A DNA stretch of 64,000 bases from Asterias rubens (lineage: Eukaryota > Echinodermata > Asteroidea > Forcipulatida > Asteriidae), in NCBI RefSeq assembly GCF_902459465.1, contig NC_047076.1:11416146-11480145 (forward strand), written 5' to 3'. The notes beneath the pieces are model-generated. The model was not told the origin of the DNA and made no database searches. It saw only the letters and a list, made by a program, of their open reading frames with translations. Both the position numbers and the translations under genes were made by a program. This document shows, in pieces, positions 24,601 through 33,300 of this stretch (position 1 is its first letter; the number at the start of each line of letters is the position of its first letter).

Positions 24601-26271
24601 TTCGAGACCTCAAATTCTGAATCTAAAGGTCTCCAAATCAAATTCGTGGAAAATTACTTCTTTCTCGAAAACTATGGCACTTCAGAGGGAGCCGTTTCTC
24701 ACATTGTTTTATACCATCAACCTCTCCCCATTACTTGTCACCATGTAAGGTTTTATGCTAATAATTATTTTGAGTAATTACCAATAGTGCCAACTGCCTT
24801 TAACCTTAGAGCAAAGGAATTAACAACAGTTTTTAACAATTGAAAGATAAAAAGCACTTCTTACTCTGACGGCTCCAGCATAGGCAAGCCCCTTGTTGCC
24901 TCCTCCTTCAAAGACGATGTTCTCGAAGGGGTACACATAATCTCCAAAATTGATAATTTCGGAAGGGGAAGCCCCTGTTTGAAAATCATCGCAAGCGACT
25001 CCAACAGTAACTACAAAGGGACAAAACCGAGAAAACATTTATGTAGGATGGTAAAAAGTAATGATCCAAAATGTTTGTTGATTGGTTTGTTTCAATAAAA
25101 TTGTTGTGTTTGTTTCGGAAAAAGATAATCAGAATTTACGCAAATTTGTTTTAGCTTGAATTTGAACGAATAATGCTCAAAACCTCTTCTTTTTTTATGA
25201 AAAAAAAGAGAGAGAGATTGAGCATTATTCGTTAAATTATTTTTAATGAGGTGGTACGAGTTGGCTTGGGTACGAGTTGACTTAGATACAAGTTGAGTTG
25301 GGTACAAGTTGACTTGGGTAAAATAGTTTGGGTGCGCGTTGACTTGGGTACGGGTTGACTTGGGTACGAGTTGACCCGTTGTGTGTGCGTGTTGTCAAGT
25401 AGAGAAAATGTATACACATTCAAACCGAGGACCTATAACAAAAGAGGACAATAGAGTCCACGGTTCAGGCAAGGTCCACAGTGTGGAGAACGTGTTGGGA
25501 TAGTGCAAAAAGAGGTAAACGAGGTCCACGGGTGCAGGCGTAAACAAGCCAGTAAAGTTTGTTCTTTGGACTGTCGGCCTCATGCTGGCGTCCTCTTTTG
25601 TTCATTCCTAGTTATTTATTTATTATTTGCTTTAACATCTTAACTTTAAAATGCTCTTTTGGTTGTACTACCTTGCTATGTACTGATACATTCTAATGTT
25701 GAGTTTATTACCCAAAATCACATGGAATAAACGCCATATTAAAGGCAGTGGACACTATTGTTAATTACTCAAAATAATTATTATTTAATTATAGACCTTT
25801 CTTGATTACGAGTAATGGGGAGAGGTTAATAGTATAAAACATTGTGAGAAACGGCTCCCTCTGAAGTGACGTAGTTTTCGAGAAACCAGTAATTTTCCAC
25901 GAATTTAATTTCGAATCCTCAGATTTAGAATTAATTTTGTTGAGGTCTCGAAATCAAGCATCAGCTTCGTGTGACAAAGGGTGTTTTTTCCTTTCATTAT
26001 TATATGTCTCGCAACGACCGATTGAGCTCAAATTTTTACAGGTTTGTAACGTTATGCATTTTTTTTTTTTTTTTTTACACATTTTCCACTTTTACTTACC
26101 GGCAGTTCCGGGCCGGAGAGAACTTTGTGATGATGTTAGTTTACTCTGCACAACAAGAGAGTCAAACTTCCTCCCATGTCTTTGTTGTACAGTACTAGGT
26201 AACTGTTCCTCGCCTTGTACGAAAAGTGGGTTCTCTCTATCAACTGCTTTCCTTGAACCTCCACCACCCAT
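11374..26271 (-). CDS. Patatin-like phospholipase with inserted EF-hand pair, 13 exons
   Basis: Likely a Ca2+-responsive lipid acyl hydrolase (patatin/PNPLA fold), cytosolic and membrane-anchored by N-myristoylation. Exons in gene order: 26271-26100, 25010-24865, 21310-21163, 20752-20616, 19953-19818, 18613-18518, 17855-17725, 16937-16843, 16030-15871, 14860-14759, 13283-13125, 12533-12438, 11613-11374. All junctions have GT donors and AG acceptors and every phase matches, giving 605 residues. Seen: MGGGGS start (MGxxxS motif), oxyanion loop GGGNKG at 93-98, nucleophile elbow GASAG with Ser124, catalytic DGG with Asp265, and YCHVKTTP near 220. EF-hand loops lie at 389-400 (position 1 is Met, so probably weak) and 435-446 (canonical DINGDGTISFQE). 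The patatin C-terminal part (TIGIDTLYVGATDF, then GELSASTFL) resumes after the EF-hands, so they are an insertion. The last about 65 residues are Ser/Pro-rich. The acceptor at 13283 was chosen over 13271 because it completes the EF-hand loop. Family call is firm; substrate and Ca2+ control are inferred. Confidence 0.93.
11753..12141 (+). mobile_element. M1 MITE in patatin intron
   Basis: AAAGACACTGGACAATATTG start, AATTACCAATAGTGCTGCCT end. Lies between patatin exons 13 and 12. Confidence 0.75.
12438..12533 (-). CDS. Patatin gene exon 12: patatin C-terminal strand
   Basis: Encodes ENDLKRTIGIDTLYVGATDF then KLEEEDRKFLVQ. 'RtI.IdT..v...DF.l..e.k..L' is the usual end of patatin domains, so the EF-hands sit inside the fold. 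Donor GTATTA is weak but the phase is correct. Confidence 0.9.
13125..13283 (-). CDS. Patatin gene exon 11: EF-hand 2, second half
   Basis: Begins ISFQELMGLAEQKG, completing the 12-residue loop with Ile at 8 and Glu at 12. The rest is an amphipathic stretch. A second AG 12 nt further in (exon start 13271) would remove ISFQ and spoil the loop, so it is less likely, or a NAGNAG-like variant. Confidence 0.88.
13568..13708. mobile_element. M7 MITE in patatin intron
   Basis: GGAGACTTTCTGGGACG and GCAGCAGACTTACCGGGTAA arms face CCCGGTATGTCTGCTGCCAC and AAAGTCTCC. Confidence 0.8.
13996..14715 (+). mobile_element. M1 MITE split by a SINE
   Basis: The left half 13996-14200 stops at the central GATACCTCAAATTCTAA. 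The right half resumes at about 14580 with GAGGTCTCAAAGTCAAATTC and ends TTTCCACTGCCTTTTAA. Confidence 0.75.
14205..14580 (-). mobile_element. tRNA-derived SINE, inserted in M1
   Basis: - strand reads GTCGTGGCCGAGCGGTTAAT (A box) and GTGGGTTCGAATCCCC (B box), a body with CACCTTGTAAACCATTACAT, and an ATT microsatellite tail (AAT repeats at 14199-14212 on +). Confidence 0.82.
14759..14860 (-). CDS. Patatin gene exon 10: EF-hand 2, first half
   Basis: Encodes EGDEFTDREARILFGKNF and then DVFDYLDINGDGT, the entering helix and first seven residues of a canonical loop. Donor GTAGGT splits the loop. Confidence 0.9.
14954..15322 (+). mobile_element. M2 MITE in patatin intron
   Basis: AAAGGGAAGGTACACTATTG start, AGACTTCTAGCTAGAAGTCT central palindrome, GTGTACCTTCCCTT end. 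Confidence 0.85.
15588..15813. mobile_element. M4 MITE in patatin intron
   Basis: GGGCCCAATTTCATAGAGCT start and GGCTTTATGAAATTGGACC end. Shares AACAGGATTACCAACCAAAT with the copy at 0.4 kb. Confidence 0.82.
15871..16030 (-). CDS. Patatin gene exon 9: EF-hand 1
   Basis: Basic helix ERKNAKSKQKDAATEH, then TDALAKFIAVLSRNQMDNNT and GSISRKELETVFNK. Loop positions 3, 6, 8 and 12 (Asn, Gly, Ile, Glu) fit an EF-hand, but position 1 is Met, so Ca2+ binding by this loop is doubtful. Confidence 0.88.
16164..16546 (+). mobile_element. M1 MITE in patatin intron
   Basis: TAAAGGCAGTGGAAACTTTT start, central GAGACCTCAAGTTCCAAACC palindrome and AGTGTCAAATGCCTTTA end. Confidence 0.8.
16696..16828. mobile_element. 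M7 MITE next to patatin exon 8
   Basis: GGCAGCAGACTTACCAAGTA arm faces CTGGTAAGTCTGCTGCCACC. Ends about 13 nt from the exon 8 donor. Confidence 0.78.
16843..16937 (-). CDS. Patatin gene exon 8: linker to EF-hand insert
   Basis: Encodes a hydrophilic linker beginning YSSDEQDLMVDKLATDNAY. Phase 0 in, phase 2 out. An M7 element begins a few bases beyond the donor. Confidence 0.85.
17242..17609. mobile_element. M5 MITE in patatin intron
   Basis: TTAAAGCCATTATACACTTT start and ACCGAAAGTGTATAATGGTT end. Confidence 0.83.
17725..17855 (-). CDS. Patatin gene exon 7
   Basis: Encodes GWWLSMKPEDSLLRRLQP through RFSPINDKTIGLLL, matching the 'FNp.TlGl.l' element of patatin proteins. Donor GTAAGT, phase 0 out. 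Confidence 0.9.
17911..18288 (+). mobile_element. M1 MITE in patatin intron
   Basis: AAAGACACTGGACACTATTG start, GAGACCTCAAGTTTTAAATC centre, GTCCGCTGCCTTTA end. Confidence 0.8.
18518..18613 (-). CDS. Patatin gene exon 6: catalytic DGG
   Basis: Encodes GLFCAVQYSQYGRTDLYVDG then GLLCNYPIHCFD. Asp265 in Asp-Gly-Gly is the dyad partner of Ser124, and 'NYPi..FD' is a patatin signature. Confidence 0.94.
18979..19353 (+). mobile_element. M1 MITE in patatin intron
   Basis: TAAAGACAGTGTACACTAGT start and AATAGTGTCCACTGCCTTTA end. Confidence 0.82.
19457..19800 (+). mobile_element. tRNA-derived SINE in patatin intron
   Basis: GTCGTGGCCGCGCGGTTAAG (A box), TGGGTTCGAATCCCGG (B box), ACTTGTGTCCTTGAGCAAGA body, GAAAAAGCGCTATATAAAC tail. 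Confidence 0.88.
19818..19953 (-). CDS. Patatin gene exon 5
   Basis: Encodes VTNVNLMDAEYCHVKTTP then MAARMSMAIP, the strand and 'aR.SmaiP' helix typical of patatin domains. Donor GTAATT. Confidence 0.92.
20113..20503 (+). mobile_element. M1 MITE in patatin intron
   Basis: TTAAAGCCAGTGGACACTAT start and AATAGTGTCCACTGCCTTTA end. Confidence 0.82.
20616..20752 (-). CDS. Patatin gene exon 4
   Basis: Encodes DASCGLCTMLPNL through FRDITFKQ. 'Gxxxg...WF...l...tG..diTF' is the usual patatin segment between the nucleophile and the core strands. Phase 0 out. Confidence 0.9.
20785..20900 (+). mobile_element. Fragment of Penelope terminal repeat
   Basis: Shares the TGCGGTAACA..ATGTGTGTATCTACTT stretch and GGTAGAGTTTGTTCT with 46.43-46.52 kb and 63.79-63.88 kb. 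Lies in the intron before patatin exon 4. Confidence 0.6.
21045..21150. mobile_element. M7 MITE, left arm shortened, next to patatin exon 3
   Basis: Right arm CCTGATAAGTCTGCTGCCAC and AAAAGTCTCCC. Ends about 11 nt from the exon 3 donor. Confidence 0.7.
21163..21310 (-). CDS. Patatin gene exon 3: Ser nucleophile GASAG
   Basis: Starts VLEKAG directly after the GAVR of exon 2 and contains LGGASAGAMWAVLLGVGYS, the GxSxG nucleophile elbow (Ser124). Donor GTGAGT at 21162-21157. Confidence 0.94.
21585..21613. repeat. Poly-C tract (29 nt)
   Basis: Uninterrupted C run. Length may be inaccurate in any assembly. Confidence 0.9.
21900..22010. repeat. Short tandem repeat of GTCCGGGCGGACAC units
   Basis: TGTCCGGGCGGACACGATTG occurs twice with GGGGGCGGACACAAC before it. 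Each unit is palindromic. Confidence 0.8.
22188..22574. mobile_element. M3 foldback MITE
   Basis: AAAGGAACACGTTGCCTTGG at one end and its inverse at the other, with a second hairpin in the middle (CGGCCATTATGGGAGTCAAA). Confidence 0.9.
22795..22905. mobile_element. M10-like fragment
   Basis: CGTCCTAACTTAGGATGGGT and AGAGTTTGGTGAAATCGACG match M10. The left end is degraded. Confidence 0.6.
23379..23530. repeat. Foldback repeat
   Basis: AATGAATGTTTATGAGTGCA, ATGGTGCGAATATGTTCATG on the left pair with CATATTCGCACCATTGCACG and AAACATTCATTA on the right. Loop around GGCGGAGCC. Confidence 0.8.
23724..23800. repeat. Perfect 37-bp palindrome with 3-nt loop
   Basis: Arms 23724-23760 and 23764-23800 are exact inverse copies (GCTTTTTCGTTCC... 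/ ...GGAACGAAAAAGC) around GGC. Confidence 0.95.
24534..24802 (+). mobile_element. M1 MITE, internally deleted
   Basis: Terminal TCAAAGACAGTGGACACTAT joins directly to ACCCTTGTCACACGAAGTTG. Right half is intact. Confidence 0.8.
24865..25010 (-). CDS. Patatin gene exon 2: oxyanion-hole loop
   Basis: Encodes residues 58-106, ending FEGGGNKGLAYAGAVR. The Gly-Gly-Gly-x-Lys-Gly loop and the following helix are the start of the patatin domain. Acceptor TTTGTAG, donor GTAAGA, phase 0 out. Confidence 0.93.
25255..25380. repeat. About 16-bp minisatellite
   Basis: Roughly eight units of GGTACGAGTTGACTTG with point changes. Confidence 0.88.
25438..25602. mobile_element. Small terminal-inverted-repeat element
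   Basis: AACAAAAGAGGAC and GTCCTCTTTTGTT are perfect 13-bp inverted ends 165 bp apart. Confidence 0.65.
25740..26062 (+). mobile_element. M1 MITE, right end lost
   Basis: AAAGGCAGTGGACACTATTG start. The body ends at TTTTTACAGGTTTGTAACG followed by a poly-T tract near patatin exon 1. Confidence 0.8.
26100..26271 (-). CDS. Patatin gene exon 1: start codon, myristoylation motif
   Basis: ATG at 26271-26269 opens with Met-Gly-Gly-Gly-Gly-Ser-Arg-Lys, which fits the N-myristoyltransferase consensus, followed by about 50 polar residues with no predicted fold. Donor GTAAGT follows at 26099-26094, phase 1. No upstream in-frame Met was found close by. Confidence 0.85.
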
Positions 26272-27774
26272 GATGACTATAGCGTGCTGGGTACCACTAG
26301 GTGCCTACTTTAAGGGCCTACTGGGCACCTACTGGGAGCTGACTGGGTGCCGTCTATCACTCCGTACGTACCCTCCGTATCACCGCGTTGGTTCGATACT
26401 ATTTCCAGGGATCAAGGTTGCAGTTTGGAGTTATGTTATTAACACACGTGCTGTAATGCAACTGTTCTCACAACAAGATGTTCCGACTTGGCTCCTGACG
26501 TCTAGTATGAAGTTGTTGAACATCTATTAACAAGAAGAACAATATTTCAACAATTCTGCTTGCATGATAATATATATTATACACGCCTAGGCTCTATCGT
26601 TTTTACCAGTACTCCTCCAGTATTGTATCGAAGAAGCAATAATAAAACCAGTGGTGGTAAAACTCAAAGCATTGCAGAAGCTACCGAGAGCATGGACTTG
26701 TCCGTGTTGAAACCATGTTGATCGAAGCAATAAATACTGTTGTTGGGCAAGATTTTTTGCTCAATGGACGAAAATGCTTAAAGTGGTTTTATGGATGTGT
26801 TGTATGGAGTATTGACACACCATTGCCTTGATCGTGCATGTAGGCCCACTTCAAATTGAAAGACGTTATTCACACTGCCCACAGAATTCCTGATCTCGAT
26901 TGTGCAATATATACCAACTATACAACTGCTGTATTTAACATAAGAATGGTAACCAAGCACGCCTCATTGTGTGTTTTGTATTGTGTACACCACTGGGTAA
27001 AGACCCTACATACCTAATATATTCGTATCACTTGATAGGTTTACATGCATTATGTTTACTTTGGAAAAATTGAATTTTCGATAATGTGTTGTTGAATAGT
27101 GAAAATAGTATGTTAAAACATCATCCTCCACAAATAATAAAATTGTTTGCCAGAGACACGTATACCATCGGGTAAAGACCCTACATACCTATAATCTGTC
27201 CGTATTACTGAAAAGGTTTACAAACAAATTGAAGTTTCGATTGTTTCGATGGTGTTTATATTCACAAGTTTGTATAAACATCATCAAAGTAAAGGAAGTC
27301 GGGTTAAATACCGAAGAGTTATTCTCCCTTCAAATAAAAACATCTTACACACTTTTCTTGACAAATTTCCGACTGGCAACTGATTTGTGCGGTTTTACTT
27401 CGCAAACTTCAGAAAAAGAAAAGAAAACAAGAGCATCGCTTAACGGTAGGCTAATAGCTTACGGTCAAACTCTGCTTCGCAAATACACATCAACTAGAAG
27501 AAACAGATCACTGCGTGGCATAGATGAAGGACACTTTCCTACACTTCTGATCATCTCCATGCACTGACTGAGATTGCACAACTTGCCGTCGATGGCGTGT
27601 TTTACTCTTGCTATAGCAACTTCAAGAGTTCACAATCCTACTCGAAAGGAAAGGAAAGTTCACCCGCTGTGCTTCAAGACCTTTTTAATTGTTGTAAATC
27701 GTTTGGAATACACAATATTATTAGGTCATTGTATACTTTTCCGGTAATGCGACGCTTCACCGATTCTAGGCTAT
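26272..27774. other. Upstream flank of the patatin gene, no recognised gene
   Basis: 26285-26350 has a short repeated TGGGTACC/GGGCACCTACTGGG motif in the probable patatin 5' UTR. A 112-codon + frame at 27229-27567 (basic, KEKKTRASLNGR) has no recognised family. Confidence 0.4.
26980..27225. repeat. Short direct repeat pair
   Basis: GGGTAAAGACCCTACATACC at 26995 and 27170, followed in both by TATTC/CGTATT and AGGTTTACA. Confidence 0.7.
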
Positions 27775-27951
27775 GGCCCTTTTCGAAACCACTGCTTCGG
27801 CTTTGGAATCGGCTCCAGGCTCCGTCCCCTCTCGTCTGAAGCCCTGTCTCAAGCCCAATTAATTTGTCAAAACAACCGCGGGACCAAGCTAGCCCACTCC
27901 ACGCTAGCCTGAGCCAAATCCAAAACCGAAACCGTGGTTTCCAAAAGGGCC
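27775..27951. mobile_element. M8 MITE
   Basis: GGCCCTTTTCGAAACCACTG start and GTGGTTTCCAAAAGGGCC end, a near-perfect inverted pair. Confidence 0.85.
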
Positions 27952-28179
27952 AACGTACGACCTAGGATCTTTCTAAAAAATAATTATAACAGCTGAGTAT
28001 TATGCACAACCCGAGAGTTGAATAAACCAACTACTTTCGTTTTCGTTTTTAACCTGAGCCCAAAATAGACCTGGGTCGAACTCTTCAATCACTCTGGAAA
28101 TAAAAACGCAGTTTGTACCTAAGTCATTCTGGCATGTCCCTGCATCCGAATTTCAGGGCGGCTTCGGCATACCCTCATA

Positions 28180-28780
28180 CCGGAAAGTACGGGTTGGGAC
28201 GCCCCGAACGTAGCTCAACATCCTCCCAAATGGTTGGTTTTTTTTTGCACAGAGCTATCAAAGAGAAAATCAACACTTAATATAAGTCAATTCGTCCCAG
28301 ACTATAAATGTCCAATCTGAACAAGTTTTCTACCATCGTAAGGCCATTTTCAAGGTTTTTTTCACGTACAAATGTAAATGCTATGCCTATTATCTAGGCA
28401 GGGCCAGCGACCAGAAAGTGGACATGCCATTAACCAAAAAATGATGCACTGGGTGAATGGCCTCACACACAGCGCGTGTGGGCATGAAAAGCCGACAGGA
28501 AAAAAACAGTAAGAAATGGTTTAAACATTAAATCTGAGCCGAACTCTTCAATAAACGTACTTCTTTATTTCTAAAATCACAAGTGAGTGGGACGCTCCGA
28601 GCGGTGCTCAATATACTTTTTGTGCAATGGATTTTTATTTTTTTACAAACATTTAAATACAAGTAATTTCGACCCCACACTTATGCCGATTTTCTAGGCG
28701 GGGCCAGTGGCCAGGAAGTGGACTTTCTACCTAAAAAAATTGATGCACTCGGTGTATGCATAGGGAGGTATCGTTAAATC
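28180..28780. repeat. Diverged direct duplication
   Basis: 28190-28460 and 28600-28765 share GGGACGCYCCGARCGNNGCTC, TCTAGGCRGGGCCAG and AAAATGATGCACTSGGTG in the same order. Confidence 0.7.
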
Positions 28781-29756
28781 GAAAACTAGGCAATATCTCT
28801 AACGTCATCACTCAAAGGCATTTTGTGAAGGATGAAGTCAGGAGACCAGCCTAGGGGTACCAGTCTAGAGCCATCGGTTCTTCTGTTTTTGTCAATGTAG
28901 ATTGCATTTTCCACCAATGAGTTATGCTCTGCTTAGGGAGTGTTACTCAAGGGTTTGTGCACGGAAAAACGTAGTCAAAAATATACAGAAACACCCCTTC
29001 CCAGTGTAGGCTAAACTAAACGCAAAAGATTACATTATTTAAGAGATGCATTATAACAATAGTCGTAGGAAACTTCTGATACGCGTCACCCGGAAAACCC
29101 CAGTGTCAGTGGAATTAAAGGGTAAATACATACATACAATAATAATTATTAACAATAGTAATTATTAGCTTTTGCAAACTGCCTAACAACCATATAAGGA
29201 CCTATTTTATATAAATGCAAAAAGAAGTTAATGTCATGACGTTTCGACCCTAGCAGAAACTTTCTCGAATGCTAAACATGTTTTACCCTCTTCCCCTCTG
29301 ACCGCCCGGCGCCCCGCCCCCCCCCCCCGGCTCTCTCCCTTCCCTGTATTTTCACCTCACTGCTTACACTTTTCACCCGTATCTCTCACATGTAAACGGC
29401 AAACTAACTTCGCTCGGCCCCAGCGGCCAGTCTATCCAGGACCGCTGGGAGGGGCTAATCGCATGCACAGATTCTTGTTCAGGAAGTACGTCATGCGTAC
29501 AGTGCATACAGATATGGTGCAGTGTGAGTATGATGCATGATGGGACTGCGCATGTTGAAACCATTGACAGTGCATGATACGTTTGCCCACCATCCCAGCG
29601 TCTTTGGTTTAAAGCAAGGCGCTGGGGACGAGCGAACAAACCAACTAGCTGTTGCCTGCAAGCTGGCCATGGGGTAAAGAGTCTCAGCTCAAGCTCGTGT
29701 CATACCCCGTTTCCCCCATTTTGTCGAGTTGGATTTTGAAGTGGAAAATTACACGT
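28781..29756. other. No recognised gene
   Basis: Spacer with CCCCCCCCCC near 29318 and a GC-richer stretch 29370-29640 holding a CAGCGGCCAG...CAGCGTC pair. No coding signal supported. Confidence 0.45.
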
Positions 29757-30033
29757 GAGCCCTGTTCAAACTATAGTAATTTCCCGGACTTTTGGTCGAT
29801 CTTTTCACACTACAAACACAACTTTTTGCCAGGAAATAATTAACCTTGCTCAGGGGTAGAGTTTAGGGCAGTTAACTCGGGGTAAAACGTTTTTTATTCC
29901 CGCGAGCAACCATGTACATTCATGGGAAATTGTACTCCCGGGAGTTACCAAATTGGGACAGTGATAACGGTTTCTGTGGTGGTGGTGGGGTTAAAAATTA
30001 CCCGGGAAATGGCTCTGTAGTGTGAAAGGGCTT
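29757..30033. mobile_element. Foldback MITE
   Basis: GAGCCCTGTTCAAACTATAG, TTTCCCGG at left and CCCGGGAAATGGCTCTGTAG, TGTGAAAGGGCTT at right form imperfect inverted ends. Confidence 0.65.
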
Positions 30034-30188
30034 TAGTTACTTGTTTGCCGTGTTGTCTAAAAGCCTCACAGAAAGACTATGGTATATGGTTGCTCATATC
30101 AAAATAACGCAAAAAACTGTTGATAAAACTGGGGAAGATTCAACGACAATGTTGACTGGTGCGGTGACCTTTTCAGACTCGTAGTTAC

Positions 30189-30348
30189 CTATTCATCTAC
30201 AACGTAAAGAAACCCTTCTGGTTGCAAAGTGTGGTACTGCATAATTCCCTTTTCGATCAAAGCCTTCAAGTTTACCCAGCACTGAGAGTTATCCGCAGCG
30301 ACACCCTTTATGTAGCTGGAATCCCACCTAGAGATGGTCCACCCAGAT
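30189..30348 (-). CDS. Copy A exon 4: C-terminus
   Basis: Encodes GWTISRWDSSYIKGV, then NSQCWVNLKALIEKG and GFLYVVDE before TAG at 30191-30189. The CW and GFLYVVD motifs recur in copy B. Confidence 0.83.
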
Positions 30349-33300
30349 CTAAAAATTAACAAGGAAGGGAAAGGGGAATAACGGTTAGGAGAAAAAACTA
30401 CAAATAAATAGTAAACTGGCGGGTAAACATTAATCTACGTTGCTTGAGTTTAATTAATATGTGACAGGGAGATCTAGGGACATCTCAGCCGTAACCTCAT
30501 TGACCGAGGACACCACTCTAAAACGAAGAATGTATTATGCGCGCGGGTAGGAATGGGTTAGGCTTCAAATCTGATTTTCGTGAAGAAACAGTATCTCTAA
30601 AGTTTCCACGTGCATTGAAAACGTCGATCGACATTTTGTCTTTTTTGAAATCAACCTCTCTGGGGTCATACTATCGGTGGCGCACTCTATTGTTAAAATT
30701 GTATACTTACTGTCCGTTGGCGTCTGGTTGATCAGGTTTTAAGTAACTGTTGCCGTTAGCCGATAACGGGGCAAGATCGTAGACACCTTTGTTGGCGTTG
30801 TACAGGATCAGATACTCATTTTCTGGTATGTCCCCGTTCTTGGGAGCAGAATCAGTGCAGCATGATCTCACCTCACTGATGGGCAAGAAATGAAGAACGG
30901 TGAAATAATGTCATAAATATTCAAATTATGCAAATCATACTTCTTAACATATGAATAACAGTGATTTAAATATTCAAATTATGCAAATCACACTTCTTAA
31001 CATATGAATAACAGTGATTTAAATATTCAAATTATGCAAATCATACTTCTTAACATATGAATAACAGTGATTTAAATATTCAAATTATGCAAATCATACT
31101 TCCTAACATATGAAGAGTGGTGAAATAACGTCATGAATATTCATATGAAGAGCAGTGAAATAATGTTATTGTCATGAATAATCATATTATGCAAATCATA
31201 CTTCCTAACAAACGACGTTCAAAACAATTGCATCACGGTCACTCTCAAATTGAGAACGGTACATCCATTCGATCCCGTTAAAGGCAGTGGACACTCTTGG
31301 TAATTACTCAAACAAATTATAGGCATAAAAACTATACTTGGTAACGAGTAATTGGGAGCTGTTGATGGTATAACACATTGTGAGAAACGGCTTCCTCTGA
31401 AGTAATGTAGTTTTCAAGAAAAAAGTAGTTTTCCACGAATTTGATTTCGAGACCTCAGATTTAGAAATTGAGGTCTCGAAATCAAGCATCTGAGAGCACA
31501 CAACTTCGTGTGACAAGGTTGTTTTTTCTTTCAATATTATCTCGCAACTTCGTCGACAGATTGAACTCAAATTTTCACAGGTTTGTTATTGCATGTGTTG
31601 AGATACACAAAGTGAGAAGAATGGCCGTTGACAGTTACCAATAGTGTCCAGTGTCTTTATGTTAAGAACTGGGCTGACTTTATTCATAGGTAAATTTGTG
31701 TATACGTCTAGCGGTGGACACAGGCTGGGAGTCCCAGGGAACTTACTTGGTAAAAGAGCTGTTGAAAGTATAAAACATTGTGAGAAACGGCTCCCTCTGA
31801 AGTAACGTAGTTTTTGAGAAAACAGTTACACTGCAATTATTTGAATTGAACTCAAGACCTCGGCTGAGGTCTGAATTCAAGCCTTTGAAAGCACACAGCT
31901 CGTGCGACAAGGATGTTTTTTCCCAATTATCATCTCGCAACTTCGGAAACCAACTTATGATATAAAAATGTTGAGATATACCATCAAGTGAGAAGATTGG
32001 TCTTAAAGGAACACGTTGCCTTGGATCGGTCGAGTTGGTCTTTGAAAAGCGTTCTGTAACCGTTTGTTATAAAATCGATATGGTTAGATAGATGTTGTAA
32101 AAGTAGAATGCAATGATCTACACAAATATGCCTCGAAATTGCGTGGTTTTCTTATTAACTCGTCGACTAAACACGGTCGGCCATTTATGGGAGTCAAATT
32201 TTTGACTCCCATAAATGGCCGACCCTGTTTGTTTGTGACGTAAAATGAAAACGTGAAATTTTGGGTGATACTTGTGTGGATCATTATATTCTACTTTTAA
32301 AACATCTTTTTAACCATAATATGCATTTCATAACAAACGGTTTAAAACGCTTTTTATAGACCAACTCGTCCGATCCAAGGCAACGTGTTCCTTTTTAATA
32401 GATGCTAAATTTGCAACGGGGATAAAGAATAATATTAATTTTTGGTTTTTACCCATACACCGATGTTTGTTAGCACTGTATACTCAGTACTTTCCCGAGT
32501 CCTGTGAAGAAATATCACAGGCATATTACTCGGGTGGGATTCGAACCCACGACCCTTGCAATTTTTTATTTTTTTTAATCTTACTTATTACCGGTCGTGC
32601 ACACCACACAAGCTGAATTTGTGTAGTAGAAACACACCACGGACGACGCATGGCTCGATGGACCTGTCCCCATGGTGCTATAGAGGGCGGGCTCCATCCT
32701 TGAGCCAGAACTCCACTTCTGGCAGCAGCTGACAATACAGGGAAATAATATAAACTACTAATAAACAGGAAAAGAAAAGAGTTTCCAAATTATGATGAGG
32801 TAATTTCTTACTCAATTTAATAATAAATAACTTCAGCTGAAGTATTTTATTGTGGATCTGAAAGCACACATAATGCAATTTGTTTCTTCTTCTTTTATTT
32901 TTCTCTTGCAGTTTTGATGACCAACGGAACCCATCACAGGTTTGTTACTTTTATGCATATGTTGGGATACACAAAGCAAGACTATTGGCCTTTGACAATT
33001 AGTAAATGTGTCCCGCCGTCGAATTCACCAACTCTTCCCAATTTGGAAACAAAAAAACATTAGGACTTGGGAAGAGTGAAAGTTCCGTATCCGTAGACGT
33101 TTGGAGGCAATTCGCAATGAACCCATCCTTAGGTAGGACGAGTTTCGTGAAATCGGTTGCAGTGCCTGTAAAGTTAGTATTATTTGAAATTTGTCCATGA
33201 TGTGACTACAAAGTAAGAAACTATTAATTAGTAAACTTGCGGGTACAACCATGTGTGTGAATCTCTTTTGTGCGAGTGTTGGCTCAGAGAACTCCCGAAG

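Noticed and set aside
27229-27567. 112-codon + frame as a gene
   Set aside because: No family motif, no paired splice sites, and composition like surrounding spacer.
30915-31126. CRISPR-like array of 53-bp units
   Set aside because: Whole unit is repeated with no variable spacers; a minisatellite.
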